NCBI RefSeq assembly: GCF_000621625.1
Contig: NZ_JHXV01000007.1
Coordinates: 124,001-188,000 of the forward strand
Origin: Crocinitomix catalasitica ATCC 23190
GTDB lineage: Bacteria > Bacteroidota > Bacteroidia > Flavobacteriales_D > Crocinitomicaceae
Direction: 5' to 3'
Length of the DNA: 64,000 nt
A program made the translations under genes and the position numbers. This document shows positions 26,900 through 36,498 of this stretch, piece by piece; the first letter of the stretch is position 1; each line of letters opens with the position of its first letter. A model generated the notes under the pieces. The model was not told where the DNA came from, made no database searches, and was given only the letters and a program-made list of their open reading frames with translations.

Positions 26900-26942
26900 C
26901 GGGTCTTTATGCTTGTCATAGGAGGATAAAGGCCCGTTTTTT
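26900..26942 (+). terminator. Terminator after the T9SS HmuY-like gene
   Basis: CGGGTCTTTAT pairs with ATAAAGGCCCG with one mismatch, followed by a T run. It separates 25651-26874 from the next three genes, or attenuates read-through. Confidence 0.75.
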
Positions 26943-26953
26943 AATCCTATTAA

Positions 26954-27283
26954 ATGTCAAATAATTGTAAATATATTGAAATCCACTCAGCAGCAATTGG
27001 TGCTGTATTGGCTTGCAGTAAATGTGATACATTGAAGATTGAGATAGGCAATATGATGGCTTTAATTTCTCCCAATTCGTTCGATGCTATTCATTTGGAC
27101 TTTACTGAACGTATAGCACATTATACATTCGATGAAAATTCTATAAAGCCTTTATATATCTGTTTAAATGCAGGGAATTTATTCTTGAAATTAACACCTA
27201 ATGAGTTTCTAGAATTAGTTGAATTATTTGGTATTGCTAAACATATAATGGTTGCACAGACCTATATCAATTCTATCGCATGA
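26954..27283 (+). CDS. DUF6686 family protein
   Basis: Protein of 109 residues, soluble, without a signal peptide. It contains a cysteine pair CSKCDTLKIEIGNMMA that could bind metal and a run ICLNAGNLFLKLTPNEFLEL. It agrees with the DUF6686 family known from Bacteroidota. Its ATG lies 12 bp after the terminator, and its TGA overlaps the ATG of the TonB receptor by 4 bp, so it is translationally coupled to the receptor. Function unknown; it is likely a cytoplasmic accessory of the uptake locus. Confidence 0.6.
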   Translation: MSNNCKYIEIHSAAIGAVLACSKCDTLKIEIGNMMALISPNSFDAIHLDFTERIAHYTFDENSIKPLYICLNAGNLFLKLTPNEFLELVELFGIAKHIMVAQTYINSIA

Positions 27284-29532
27284 GAATCTTAATATTAATC
27301 ATCACTTCTATAATTGTCAATTGTTCGTGGTCACAGATCAATTTTACAATTAAAGATGCGCATGAAAACACAGTAATTCCTTCGGTTTTAATGCAGACCA
27401 AGAATATTAACACCGGGGAAGCAAAGACGTATTATAGCGATGAAACAGGCGAAATTCTAAACATCAATGCTTGTGAGCAGTGTTATGTAAAAATAAGTGC
27501 GGTTGGTTTTGAAGCCATGATCGATACAATTGCAATTACATCTTCGGCTACTTTCAAATTAAACGCAGATAATTTATTTAATGAGGTGGTTGTTACAGCG
27601 CAATATCACCCCATCAGTCAAAACAAAGCTGTTCAAAAAATTACGATAATCAACCAAGAACAAATTGAAAATTCCGGGTCGAATAATTTGAGTGATATCT
27701 TGGCTTATCAATCAGGCATTCGGATGACACAGGATAATATTCTGGGAAGCTCATTGCAAATGGGCGGAATGTCCGGACAAAATGTGAAAATATTAATAGA
27801 CGGTGTTCCAATTATTGGTCGTCAAGACGGAAATCTAGATCTCAGTCAAATCAATTTAAATAATATTGAACGGATCGAATTAGTTGAAGGTCCATTGTCT
27901 GTCAATTTTGGAACAAATGCACTGGGAGGAACGATTAATTTGATTACAAAAAAAGCAAGTGGGAAAACTGTTTCCGTGTCTTTACAATCTTATTATGAAA
28001 CGATCGGGAATTATAATCTGAACCTAAGTGCTTCAACAAAATTGAATAAAACAACCCTTTATTTATCAGCTGGTCGGAATTATTTTGATGGTTGGTCAGC
28101 TACCGATCCTTTTATTCAATTTCCTAAATCCCGATTAGCAGATACGAGTCGTTTTAAAACCTGGAAACCAAAAGAGCAATACTTCGCAGATGTATCCGTA
28201 CAAAGAAGTTTAAACGGATGGAATACCAAACCATATTTCAGATATTTTGAAGAAGTCATTACCAATAGAGGATATCCCAATAAACCCTATTTCATCAATG
28301 CTTTGGACGATTATTATGCAACCAATAGAACAGATGTTGGTTTAAATGTAACCAAAGACTTTAAAGGCAGCAATTTCAAAGCGGTATTGGCTTATAACCA
28401 ATTCAAACGCATTAAAAACACTTATTATAAAGACCTAACTGACCTTACAGAAGTATTATCAGAAACGGACGGATCTCAAGATACTTCACGATTCAATCTA
28501 ATTAATTTAAGAGCCAATTATAATTTTGGTTTGAGCCCTAAACTTCGTTTTGGAGTTGGAACAGATTTAAATTTAGAGTCCTCTTATGGGAGAAGAATAG
28601 CAGATAAAGAGCAAGTAATTGGAGATTATGCCGTTTTTGCCACTGTAGATTGGACTTTATACGATCAAATCATCATCAAACCAGGATTGAGATATGCCTA
28701 CAATACGGTTTATAAAGCACCTATCATACCTTCGTTAAATTTAAAATGGGGGAATAAAAAATGGGCGGCAAGATTCTCTGTTGCAAGTGGATTTAGATCC
28801 CCTTCATTAAAGGAATTGTATTTCGACTTCGTCGATATCAATCATGACATTCAGGGCAATCCCGATTTGCAGTCAGAAAAATCAATGAACTATTCTTTGC
28901 ATTTAAATTGGCGGAAACCAATCTTTAAAAAGAGCTTATTTAAAATAGAATATGGTGCTTTTTATAATGATATTCAAAACTTAATCACCCTCGGAACATT
29001 AGCCGATAATTCTTATACCTATATCAATATTGGAACCTATAAAACAATAGGGAATCAATTAGGATTCTCATTGCAGTCGGGAACTATAACGGCACAAATT
29101 AATGGACATTATACAGGTAGATATAATTATTTGTCAGAAGAAGATGAAAGTGTTGATCCTTATGCTTTTTCGCCAGAGGTAAGTTCGAATATTACCTATA
29201 AAATTCTAAAAGGTAGAATGAGTTTTAACCTTTTCTATAAATTCAATGGCCCGATTAATACTTTCAATTTAGATGCAGACGAAAATGTTTATACAAGCAA
29301 TCAATCGGGTTATCATATACTCGACTTTAATGTCGGATTCCGTTTATTAAAGAAGAAATTAAATTTAAATATTGGTGCAAAAAATATACTGAATGTACAA
29401 TCAATCAATATTACAGGAACGAGTGGGGGAGTCCATTCGAGTGGTGGAAGTTTAAATGCAGGGCGAGGAATTTCAGGATTTATATCCTTAAAATATACAT
29501 TAGATTATGAAAACAAGAATGGTAATAAATAG
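27280..29532 (+). CDS. TonB-dependent outer-membrane receptor (probably haem/iron)
   Basis: Receptor of 750 residues. A signal peptide is followed by a carboxypeptidase-like regulatory domain (residues about 20-95), then the plug (SGSNNLSDILAYQSGIRMTQ, NVKILIDGVPIIG, LNNIERIELVEGPLSVNFG). The 22-strand barrel contains FSVASGFRSPSLKELYFDF, as in haem/siderophore receptors, and ends in ISLKYTLDY with an appended charged tail. It is coupled to the DUF6686 gene upstream and overlaps the HmuY-like lipoprotein gene downstream, which supports haem as the substrate. Confidence 0.85.
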   Translation: MRILILIITSIIVNCSWSQINFTIKDAHENTVIPSVLMQTKNINTGEAKTYYSDETGEILNINACEQCYVKISAVGFEAMIDTIAITSSATFKLNADNLFNEVVVTAQYHPISQNKAVQKITIINQEQIENSGSNNLSDILAYQSGIRMTQDNILGSSLQMGGMSGQNVKILIDGVPIIGRQDGNLDLSQINLNNIERIELVEGPLSVNFGTNALGGTINLITKKASGKTVSVSLQSYYETIGNYNLNLSASTKLNKTTLYLSAGRNYFDGWSATDPFIQFPKSRLADTSRFKTWKPKEQYFADVSVQRSLNGWNTKPYFRYFEEVITNRGYPNKPYFINALDDYYATNRTDVGLNVTKDFKGSNFKAVLAYNQFKRIKNTYYKDLTDLTEVLSETDGSQDTSRFNLINLRANYNFGLSPKLRFGVGTDLNLESSYGRRIADKEQVIGDYAVFATVDWTLYDQIIIKPGLRYAYNTVYKAPIIPSLNLKWGNKKWAARFSVASGFRSPSLKELYFDFVDINHDIQGNPDLQSEKSMNYSLHLNWRKPIFKKSLFKIEYGAFYNDIQNLITLGTLADNSYTYINIGTYKTIGNQLGFSLQSGTITAQINGHYTGRYNYLSEEDESVDPYAFSPEVSSNITYKILKGRMSFNLFYKFNGPINTFNLDADENVYTSNQSGYHILDFNVGFRLLKKKLNLNIGAKNILNVQSINITGTSGGVHSSGGSLNAGRGISGFISLKYTLDYENKNGNK

Positions 29533-30478
29533 TATCGGTGTACTATTAATATTGGCGGTTTTAGTTGCTTGTGAAAAGGAAGAGATTCCAGTTCCAGCGC
29601 ATATTCCAGGAGATGGAGAGACCAATACAATAGAATTGGGTCAATATTATGAGAATCAATTATTTTTTGATTTGGGAACGAATACTGTAGTGGCATCTAA
29701 TTTAAAATCGGCTTGGGATTTATCATTCGAAAGTGCTGAAGATGGATTTCACATCTTTTTAAATTCTGCAAAAGGAATGGCTATTCACCGCAGTGATTTA
29801 TCATTCGATGCGATTACGAGTGCTGATGATTTAGTTTGGAAATGGGACGCACATTCAGGGAATATTGATTCAACTGCAATAGGGAATTGGCAATTGTCAG
29901 ATCAACTTTATGTAATTGACAGAGGATATGATCATACAGGCACCCATTTAGGGTATTATAAACTAAAAGTGAATGCATTCGATGCCACTTCTTATACGAT
30001 ATTGGTTGGTGATATTTCATCAAGTACAGGTGTTGAAAAAGTGGTTATGAAAGATGCCAGTCGACATTTAACGTACTACCATTTAGAAACAGGGACTATT
30101 GAAATCGCTCCAAAAGATGAATTATACGATATTGTTTTCACGCAGTATACCTATTTATTTACAGAACCAGAGATGCCTTATTTAGTATCAGGGGTTCTAT
30201 TAAATCGCCAAAACACATTGGCAATTGAATTGAAAGAAACGGATTATAACAGCGTTAACTTAAGTGATATTATCGATTTGGAATTGAGTGGAGAGCTAGA
30301 TGCAATTGGGTATGAATGGAAATTCTACGCATATGACGAAGGTGTTTATTTAATCGATCCAGACAAGGTTTATATCATTAAGACGGCAGATGGACTTTAT
30401 TATAAATTACATTTCGTTGGTTTTTATAATGAATCCGGTTTAAAAGGATATCCAAGTATTGAGATTCAGCAATTATAA
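29507..30478 (+). CDS. HmuY-like lipoprotein
   Basis: Protein of 323 residues with lipobox VLVACEKEE, so an outer-membrane lipoprotein. It has two HmuY-like repeats (AWDLSFESAEDGFHIFLNS and YDIVFTQYTYLF), and later EWKFYAYDEGVYLI. It pairs with the T9SS-sorted relative at 25651 and overlaps the receptor gene by 26 bp; an internal ATG at 29519 would shorten the signal peptide. It probably passes haem to the receptor. Function is inferred from family and context. Confidence 0.75.
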   Translation: MKTRMVINSIGVLLILAVLVACEKEEIPVPAHIPGDGETNTIELGQYYENQLFFDLGTNTVVASNLKSAWDLSFESAEDGFHIFLNSAKGMAIHRSDLSFDAITSADDLVWKWDAHSGNIDSTAIGNWQLSDQLYVIDRGYDHTGTHLGYYKLKVNAFDATSYTILVGDISSSTGVEKVVMKDASRHLTYYHLETGTIEIAPKDELYDIVFTQYTYLFTEPEMPYLVSGVLLNRQNTLAIELKETDYNSVNLSDIIDLELSGELDAIGYEWKFYAYDEGVYLIDPDKVYIIKTADGLYYKLHFVGFYNESGLKGYPSIEIQQL

Positions 30479-30496
30479 ATAAGACATTTATCAGTT

Positions 30497-30524
30497 TGAC
30501 AATTCAGAACAATGGATTAAATAA
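30497..30524 (+). repeat. 28-bp direct repeat, copy 1
   Basis: TGACAATTCAGAACAATGG followed by ATTAAATAA. It is repeated with one mismatch at 36462-36489, just before the second TonB receptor gene. Confidence 0.7.
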
Positions 30525-30966
30525 ATACCACAGCTACTGCGGAGCATGGTCTTCGGCCGTTGATGAAAACTTCATGCGTCGCATCTTTGGTAATCGTATT
30601 GCGACCGAAGGAATGTTAAGCCTTCGCTGAAAGCGGCAAAAGTAAATATTGACCTCTATAAGTTCTAGGGTAGCAATATCTGTTCCTTTTATTGGGGCAT
30701 ACTTTTTAAAAATAGCATATCCAAAAGCTCCTTTCATTAACCACTAGTGATATCCGAAAAATTCAGCGCTAGCACTAAAAGTAAGATTAACCCTATGTTT
30801 TTACAGTCGCTCTTTTCCATTTTTAAATCCTCTTGAAGGTCTAAACTTACTTACTATCAAACTAATTACCAGTTGACTAATTTAAAAATAAACTAAATTT
30901 TATTTGCTTGGTAATAATGTTTTTAATATATTTTCAACATTAAACCCAAAACCTAATCTTTTAATT
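30525..30966. other. Gene-free stretch between the haem locus and the lipoprotein gene
   Basis: About 440 bp. A minus-strand ORF of 67 codons (30534-30737) and a 27-codon one (to 30820) overlap by TAATG, but neither has recognisable content. It may hold decayed sequence; no RNA gene is visible. Confidence 0.3.
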
Positions 30967-31647
30967 GTGAAAAAGTTACTCCTTATTTTCTCATTTTTAT
31001 TGCTCCTACTTTCTTGTAAAAAAGACCCTCCTATTCCTTCTATATCTTTTTGTGAAGAGTTTCCTGACGAATGTGTGGACGTAAGAGAAGTAAAAGATTA
31101 TTTCTATTTCAATTATGGTTCGTGGTGGGTGTATGAAGAGGAAAATTCGGGGTTAAGAGATTCGGTGTATATAACGGAAACCTTTACGGATAAATCATCT
31201 GTTCTTTTTGAGACATGGTTTTATAGTACTTATGATGGATATTTTTACATTTATTTCACAACTGGAGTTAGACCTGAGGTCAAAAATAATATGGCGAAGA
31301 AATCAGAAAAATTAACTACAGTCTATCGGTCAAAAGGCAAACCAGGAGACTATGTGGCGGAAGGAGAGTGTTTTATGTTCTATCCAGTACCCGGTTTGTG
31401 GACTTATTCTTATGGGGGGGGGTATATTGGTTTTGACAATATACTAGAAATAGAAGATGTTTTTGCTGACTATATGGTAATTGAGGAAAATTTCCAAAAA
31501 GTTGTTAAAGTAACAGAAGAACATACGGCAATTGAAGAATCTCAACCCACCATTCATTATTACTGCCCCAATGTGGGTTTAATTAAAAAAGAATTATTGG
31601 ATAGTAACCAGATTTGGAATTTGGTTGATTATCATATCGTTAAATAA
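30967..31647 (+). CDS. Hypothetical lipoprotein
   Basis: Protein of 226 residues from GTG 30967, chosen because it places a normal lipoprotein signal (KKLLLIFSFLLLLLSCKKD) at the N-terminus. The body is rich in aromatic residues (YFYFNYGSWWVYEEENSG) and ends in a VGLIKKELLDSNQIWNLVDY strand, typical of Bacteroidota outer-membrane lipoproteins that resemble DUF-type eight-strand folds. No family assigned. It lies 37 bp before the 1482-residue T9SS protein and may be cotranscribed with it. Confidence 0.65.
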   Translation: MKKLLLIFSFLLLLLSCKKDPPIPSISFCEEFPDECVDVREVKDYFYFNYGSWWVYEEENSGLRDSVYITETFTDKSSVLFETWFYSTYDGYFYIYFTTGVRPEVKNNMAKKSEKLTTVYRSKGKPGDYVAEGECFMFYPVPGLWTYSYGGGYIGFDNILEIEDVFADYMVIEENFQKVVKVTEEHTAIEESQPTIHYYCPNVGLIKKELLDSNQIWNLVDYHIVK

Positions 31648-31684
31648 CTTGTTCGTCTACTGACGGAACCTAAAACTTAATATC

Positions 31685-34600
31685 ATGATTAAAAGACTAA
31701 TTGTCGGGACATTAATTTGTCTCGTAGGGAGCTTGTATGCCCAAACGGATGCATTAAATGCAAAAAAATACTGGAAGTTTAGAAATAGTTTTCGGCAAGA
31801 CTTTGTGAAAATAGGGCCTGAAAGAGGCGAAGGTATACCTATAGCATCAAGACTGCCAACAGGTTGTACAAATTTAATTTCAGGAGAAGCACAAGGTATG
31901 GTAAGATGGGCAGATGGGATGATTTTTCAGGGCCATTATATTGGCTTTTTGGCAACAGAATACCGGTTACTCAAGGATAGAGGGCAAGATGTGGAAGCCA
32001 CACTGAATGAATTGTATTATGCGCTCAATGCGATTAATCGTGCTGATAAGTTGGCTGAACCAATTATTACAGGAATAGATGATAATGGTTTGCCCATTGA
32101 GAAACCAGAATCTTTAAACGGTTTTTATTTACGGGATGATGCCGATCAATTTTCCTACCTAAATTGGGAAAACGCAAAAATAGAATGCAAATGTTCGCAA
32201 GGGTCAGCATTTTTCAGCAATAATATGAATGGTACGAATTCAGGTGATTGGAAATCAATTGCAGAAACAAACGATCATTCAACTCCAAGTTTAGACCAAA
32301 TGACATCACTTTTAGTTGGTATTACAGTTATTGATAAACTGATTGAAGATGGTGTGTATGTTCAGCCAACACCAAGTGATTCGATTATGGATATAAAAAA
32401 TATGGCACTACAAATTGCTAATCGGTTAATAAGCTATGCTCGTTCACATAATTATTTTCTATTAGATGAATGGGGTTGGCCAGTTGGTAATGGAGGTGGA
32501 GAATTAATTGCGACCGCATATCCCATCTCAGTGATTGGAAATAATTTATTAGGGAATGATTATTCATTGACAATGAAAAGAAAAATTTGGCGATATGGTG
32601 CGGCTCAGAAGTATTATAGTACGCTAGACCTCGATAGAAAAGTAAGTATACTTGATACTTTGACAATGTCAGAAATGAACCAAATAGGTAGGTTTTCAGC
32701 TATAAACCCTTGGCTTGATGGCACAGGACTAAGTAATTTTGAAACCTACAATCTTTCAGGTATACCAGCATCGATTTCAACTGATTTTTCAGACAATTTA
32801 TGGAATTCTTTTTTACCAGAGAATATTGATGAGATGATTTTAGATTGGGAAGATAATAATAAGTATGATGGTTCTGCTGGGGATTATGATTATGATTATC
32901 TTTTAGCGATTGCAGGTTTATTTATAGACAAACCATTAATAAAAGATTATAACGCAACTATTATGTTTAATTTGGGGGTTGCTAGCGGTATTTTTAGTTC
33001 AGATCAAGTTTTAGCATGGGGTGGTGCAACACAAAATTATCAATTAATTTTAGTTGATGCAATTTTAGATGAAACTACACCAGTAACTGGCACAAAAACA
33101 TATTTTAAATCCTTGCTTGATTCTATGCCTGAATATGGTGGGTTTAAATTTCATAGCGAAAAGTATTATGTACTTGAAGATAGTGTTGGGCCGAAACAAA
33201 CGGTTTGGACAAAAGGATGGGGAGGTGAATATAAATGGAACGATCCATTAGAATCTCATTCCGAAACTGGACATACAGGTCAGTTCAACGCTTTAGACTA
33301 TATGTACTTACATAATTTATACTACTTAGTATATGGAGGAGAAATTGAGCAAGAATATACAGATAATTACGATTGTTTTTGCGGATCTGTTACATGGAAT
33401 GATATTAACGATTTAACGGTCGTAGAAGATCCAGGTGGATATAGTCAAGAATTATCTTCAATGTTAAGTCTAGATGTAAACATAAACCCAAATATGAAAA
33501 AACAACTGGAGATATTAGAATTTTGTAGTAACAATGCTTTCGATTCCGTGGTGACGATAACGAATGATACTTTGGATCAACTTTTTGACAGTTATCATGA
33601 CATAGGTATTCTACTAAATAAATTTCAAACTAGTGAACATACGGTTGAAGATAATGGTGGAATTAATATTAGAAGCAGACTAATAATTTGCGAGGATAAA
33701 ACAATGACAATTGAAGATGGAGGAGAAATAAATCTTCAAAAAGGTGAAATTTTAATAAAACCTGATGCAAAACTAATAATTGAAGGATTAGTTAACGTCC
33801 AATATAATACCAAAATTATAGTTGAAGATGGCGGTGAAATAGTAATAAAAGATGGTGGTATTCTTGAAAACTCTGGATATATACAACTTAAAACAGGTGC
33901 GAAATTAATTTATGAAGAAGGTGCAACAATAAAAATGCAAGATGATTTAGCCGAAATCCATTTTGATGGTGGTGATCTTGAAATTGGGGAAGGTGCTGTT
34001 TTTACATTCGAAAAAAGTGCTTCACAAAGTGGTCATTTACGTTTTTCAATGTGGGGTGACCATATTTTTGCAGGATTAAATTCTGAAATAATACTAGAAG
34101 GTAATGGTAAATCCGATCCAATTTTAGTTTTGGATAAAAATGCAAATTTTTGGTGTGATTCTGACAGCTTAAATGAGGTTACTTTAATAGAAGGACGGGT
34201 ATTGTTTGATACGAGTTCAATACTTGTGATACCACAAGTATTTACAGCGAATGATGTATTTTTTGAAGGTAAAGCAACGAATAACGGATTGGCACTTTTT
34301 GATGAATCAACTATAATTGACTGTGAATTTAATGAAGTGCCAATAGTAGCTCCTCTATATTATAAAAGGTCAGGTGATTTTAACATGTATTTCTCTGAAT
34401 TTAATAATAATTCAGACCGTCCTATGGTGAGAATAGAGGGGATGGGGTACGTTGTTAATAATACAGAGTTTAATGGAACAGCTTCATATATGTTTGATGC
34501 GAAAAACACTACGCAACAATCTCAAATTTCAAGTTCAACATTTAATGGAGATATATCAATGGTTAGTGTAATTGATAATTCAAATGCTGAGTTGTCAATT

Positions 34601-36133
34601 TCTAAATCTGATTTTAATACATCGTACGCAGCCGTACATAAATTGAATGGAAAGCTAAATTTGAAATGTAATGATTTTAATAATTTTTATCGCGCGGCGG
34701 CAGTGGCAGATGGTAACAGTTTACTTGACATGTCTGGCAGTTCAGCTGGAGGATATAATGTTTTTGATATCACTGGCACTAGTAATGCTAATAATATTGC
34801 TTTATGGGGTGCTCAAGGGTTCTTAATCGATAGGGGTTATAATTATTTTGATGATGCATCTACAAATGCTATTATTGGGGGGGAGATACAATACCGTTGT
34901 ATGCCTGGAGTATTATTGATGGGGTTAGCAAGGTCAAATCAATGGAATCTTGCTAATTCTGCTCCGTCAGCTGCGGATATTGACGTTGGTAGTGTTTATG
35001 ATGGATGTCCATCAATCTCATTTCTAACAACTGATCGTGGCTCAGCCACATGCCCGGTAACAGAAGGTGATTTTGAAGGTAGCTTTTTCTCCTTAATTCC
35101 GTCAACAACCCATGGATTGGAATCCATTTCAACGACTAGTTTTTACAATACAACTTTATCAGATGCTTTAGATGCTTGCTTAGAAATGACAAAAATGTTT
35201 GATGATACAAAAAGTGACGTAACTGCTCTCGCTTTATTTGAAGAGGTATTAACGACTTATCCTACATTAAGTGATACTAACTTAACAACTCAGGGTTTAG
35301 TTAATTTAGGAGCTCAGTATATGAAAAACACGCTTGGTCACGCATTATTTACATCTGAAATTACTAGATCAAATAATCAAACAAGTTTTGACCAAGGTGT
35401 GCAAGATTATGTAAATGTATTAAATGCGTTAACATCTGTCCCCTTAACACAAACCAATTATAAACAACAGTTTTATTGGGAAATGGATAAAGCACATTTA
35501 TTTCATACATTTGGTAAGCACTCCATGGCATTATCAATATTATACAACATGGAAAGTTGTGGAGTTGATTCGTCAGAACAAGCACATTTAAATTATTGGA
35601 AACGTCAATTTGAAGAAGAAAATAATAAAATTGGTTTTGGTTATAGAGCTGAATTTATAGATTCAGTTTGGACTGATACAACGAACTATTTGATACCAGT
35701 AAACAAAAATTTTGGTGATTTTGGTTCAATGATTATGAGTCTTAATAGTGTATATTTTTCAAGTTGTTCTGGAGGAAGTAATATGAAATTGCAAGATAAT
35801 GCATTTAGTAGAAATAGTAATATGATTGATAATGGTGATCGACATTCTATTAAAGATTCAACCTTTGCAACGCTAAATGAAAATACTGCATTTAATATTT
35901 TTCCTAATCCAAATTCGGGATTCTTTAATGTGCAATATTACATGCCAAAAAATTCAACTGGATATTTGGTGATCCATAGTATAGAAGGTAAAAAAATTCA
36001 CCAGATTAAGTGTGCAGAAGGATCACATAATGAAAATGTAAATTTGTCAACTATAGAGTCAGGGACTTATATTTATAGTTATGTAGTTGACGGAATTCGT
36101 GTACAAAATGGTAAATTAATTATCTACGATTAA
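31685..36133 (+). CDS. Large T9SS cargo protein with beta-helix domain
   Basis: Protein of 1482 residues with signal peptide LICLVGSLYAQ. Residues about 20-600 are helical and rich in tryptophan and aspartate (GDYDYDYLLAIAGLFI, HTGQFNALDYMYLHNLYYLV), reminiscent of an alpha/alpha-toroid. Residues about 650-1080 are right-handed parallel beta-helix-like (repeats such as KLIIEGLVNVQYNTKIIVED and GGEIVIKDGGILENSGYI). A helical segment follows, then a T9SS type A sorting domain (IFPNPNSGFFNVQYYMP). It is secreted to the cell surface. The toroid could be a glycan-active domain, but no catalytic residues can be named. Confidence 0.75.
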   Translation: MIKRLIVGTLICLVGSLYAQTDALNAKKYWKFRNSFRQDFVKIGPERGEGIPIASRLPTGCTNLISGEAQGMVRWADGMIFQGHYIGFLATEYRLLKDRGQDVEATLNELYYALNAINRADKLAEPIITGIDDNGLPIEKPESLNGFYLRDDADQFSYLNWENAKIECKCSQGSAFFSNNMNGTNSGDWKSIAETNDHSTPSLDQMTSLLVGITVIDKLIEDGVYVQPTPSDSIMDIKNMALQIANRLISYARSHNYFLLDEWGWPVGNGGGELIATAYPISVIGNNLLGNDYSLTMKRKIWRYGAAQKYYSTLDLDRKVSILDTLTMSEMNQIGRFSAINPWLDGTGLSNFETYNLSGIPASISTDFSDNLWNSFLPENIDEMILDWEDNNKYDGSAGDYDYDYLLAIAGLFIDKPLIKDYNATIMFNLGVASGIFSSDQVLAWGGATQNYQLILVDAILDETTPVTGTKTYFKSLLDSMPEYGGFKFHSEKYYVLEDSVGPKQTVWTKGWGGEYKWNDPLESHSETGHTGQFNALDYMYLHNLYYLVYGGEIEQEYTDNYDCFCGSVTWNDINDLTVVEDPGGYSQELSSMLSLDVNINPNMKKQLEILEFCSNNAFDSVVTITNDTLDQLFDSYHDIGILLNKFQTSEHTVEDNGGINIRSRLIICEDKTMTIEDGGEINLQKGEILIKPDAKLIIEGLVNVQYNTKIIVEDGGEIVIKDGGILENSGYIQLKTGAKLIYEEGATIKMQDDLAEIHFDGGDLEIGEGAVFTFEKSASQSGHLRFSMWGDHIFAGLNSEIILEGNGKSDPILVLDKNANFWCDSDSLNEVTLIEGRVLFDTSSILVIPQVFTANDVFFEGKATNNGLALFDESTIIDCEFNEVPIVAPLYYKRSGDFNMYFSEFNNNSDRPMVRIEGMGYVVNNTEFNGTASYMFDAKNTTQQSQISSSTFNGDISMVSVIDNSNAELSISKSDFNTSYAAVHKLNGKLNLKCNDFNNFYRAAAVADGNSLLDMSGSSAGGYNVFDITGTSNANNIALWGAQGFLIDRGYNYFDDASTNAIIGGEIQYRCMPGVLLMGLARSNQWNLANSAPSAADIDVGSVYDGCPSISFLTTDRGSATCPVTEGDFEGSFFSLIPSTTHGLESISTTSFYNTTLSDALDACLEMTKMFDDTKSDVTALALFEEVLTTYPTLSDTNLTTQGLVNLGAQYMKNTLGHALFTSEITRSNNQTSFDQGVQDYVNVLNALTSVPLTQTNYKQQFYWEMDKAHLFHTFGKHSMALSILYNMESCGVDSSEQAHLNYWKRQFEEENNKIGFGYRAEFIDSVWTDTTNYLIPVNKNFGDFGSMIMSLNSVYFSSCSGGSNMKLQDNAFSRNSNMIDNGDRHSIKDSTFATLNENTAFNIFPNPNSGFFNVQYYMPKNSTGYLVIHSIEGKKIHQIKCAEGSHNENVNLSTIESGTYIYSYVVDGIRVQNGKLIIYD

Positions 36134-36163
36134 TTATATATTTCTTTACAAAATTAGTTAACT

Positions 36164-36198
36164 AAAGGCATCTCTAAATTATTGGAGGTGCCTTTTTT
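36164..36198 (+). terminator. Terminator after the large T9SS gene
   Basis: AAAGGCA-TCTC pairs with GGAGG-TGCCTTT with one mismatch and ends in six T residues. Confidence 0.75.
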
Positions 36199-36257
36199 AC
36201 GTATATACTTAAATTCCGATGTAGATTATACTTTGATCTTTGTTTTTTTTGACTTTT

Positions 36258-36415
36258 GCGTTAAGGATAGAGTGGATATCCTTTTTTATCCGTCCGCCTC
36301 AGGCGGATAAAAAAGATAAGAACGTATAGCCTGACCTTTTCTTTACTCACTGAGCCATAGTATTGAGTGGCTGCGGTGATAGCTTGTCGAGGTGGATAAA
36401 GGAAAGGGAACGCCC
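36258..36415. repeat. GCGTTAAGGAT..GGGAACGCCC repeat, copy 2
   Basis: 158 bp with the same ends as copy 1 at 22891. It contains GGATATCCTTTTTTATCCG opposite CGGATAAAAAAG around CCGCCTCAGGCGG, and GCCTGACC. It has an extra 60 bp between GCCTGACC and the terminal GGGAACGCCC. Confidence 0.6.
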
Positions 36416-36461
36416 TAAAAATTTAAACTCATTCGCTTCTTTTCGCTGTTTGACAGAAGTG

Positions 36462-36489
36462 TGACAATTCAGAGCAATGGATTAAATAA
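36462..36489 (+). repeat. 28-bp direct repeat, copy 2
   Basis: TGACAATTCAGAGCAATGG followed by ATTAAATAA; one mismatch to 30497-30524. It ends 9 bp before the ATG of the receptor gene, so it contains its leader. Confidence 0.7.
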
Positions 36490-36498
36490 TTTTGCGCT

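Noticed and set aside
30534-30820. Two overlapping minus-strand ORFs (67 and 27 codons) between the haem locus and the lipoprotein gene
   Set aside because: No recognisable domain, no promoter, and composition close to chance; kept only as a note in the gene-free region.
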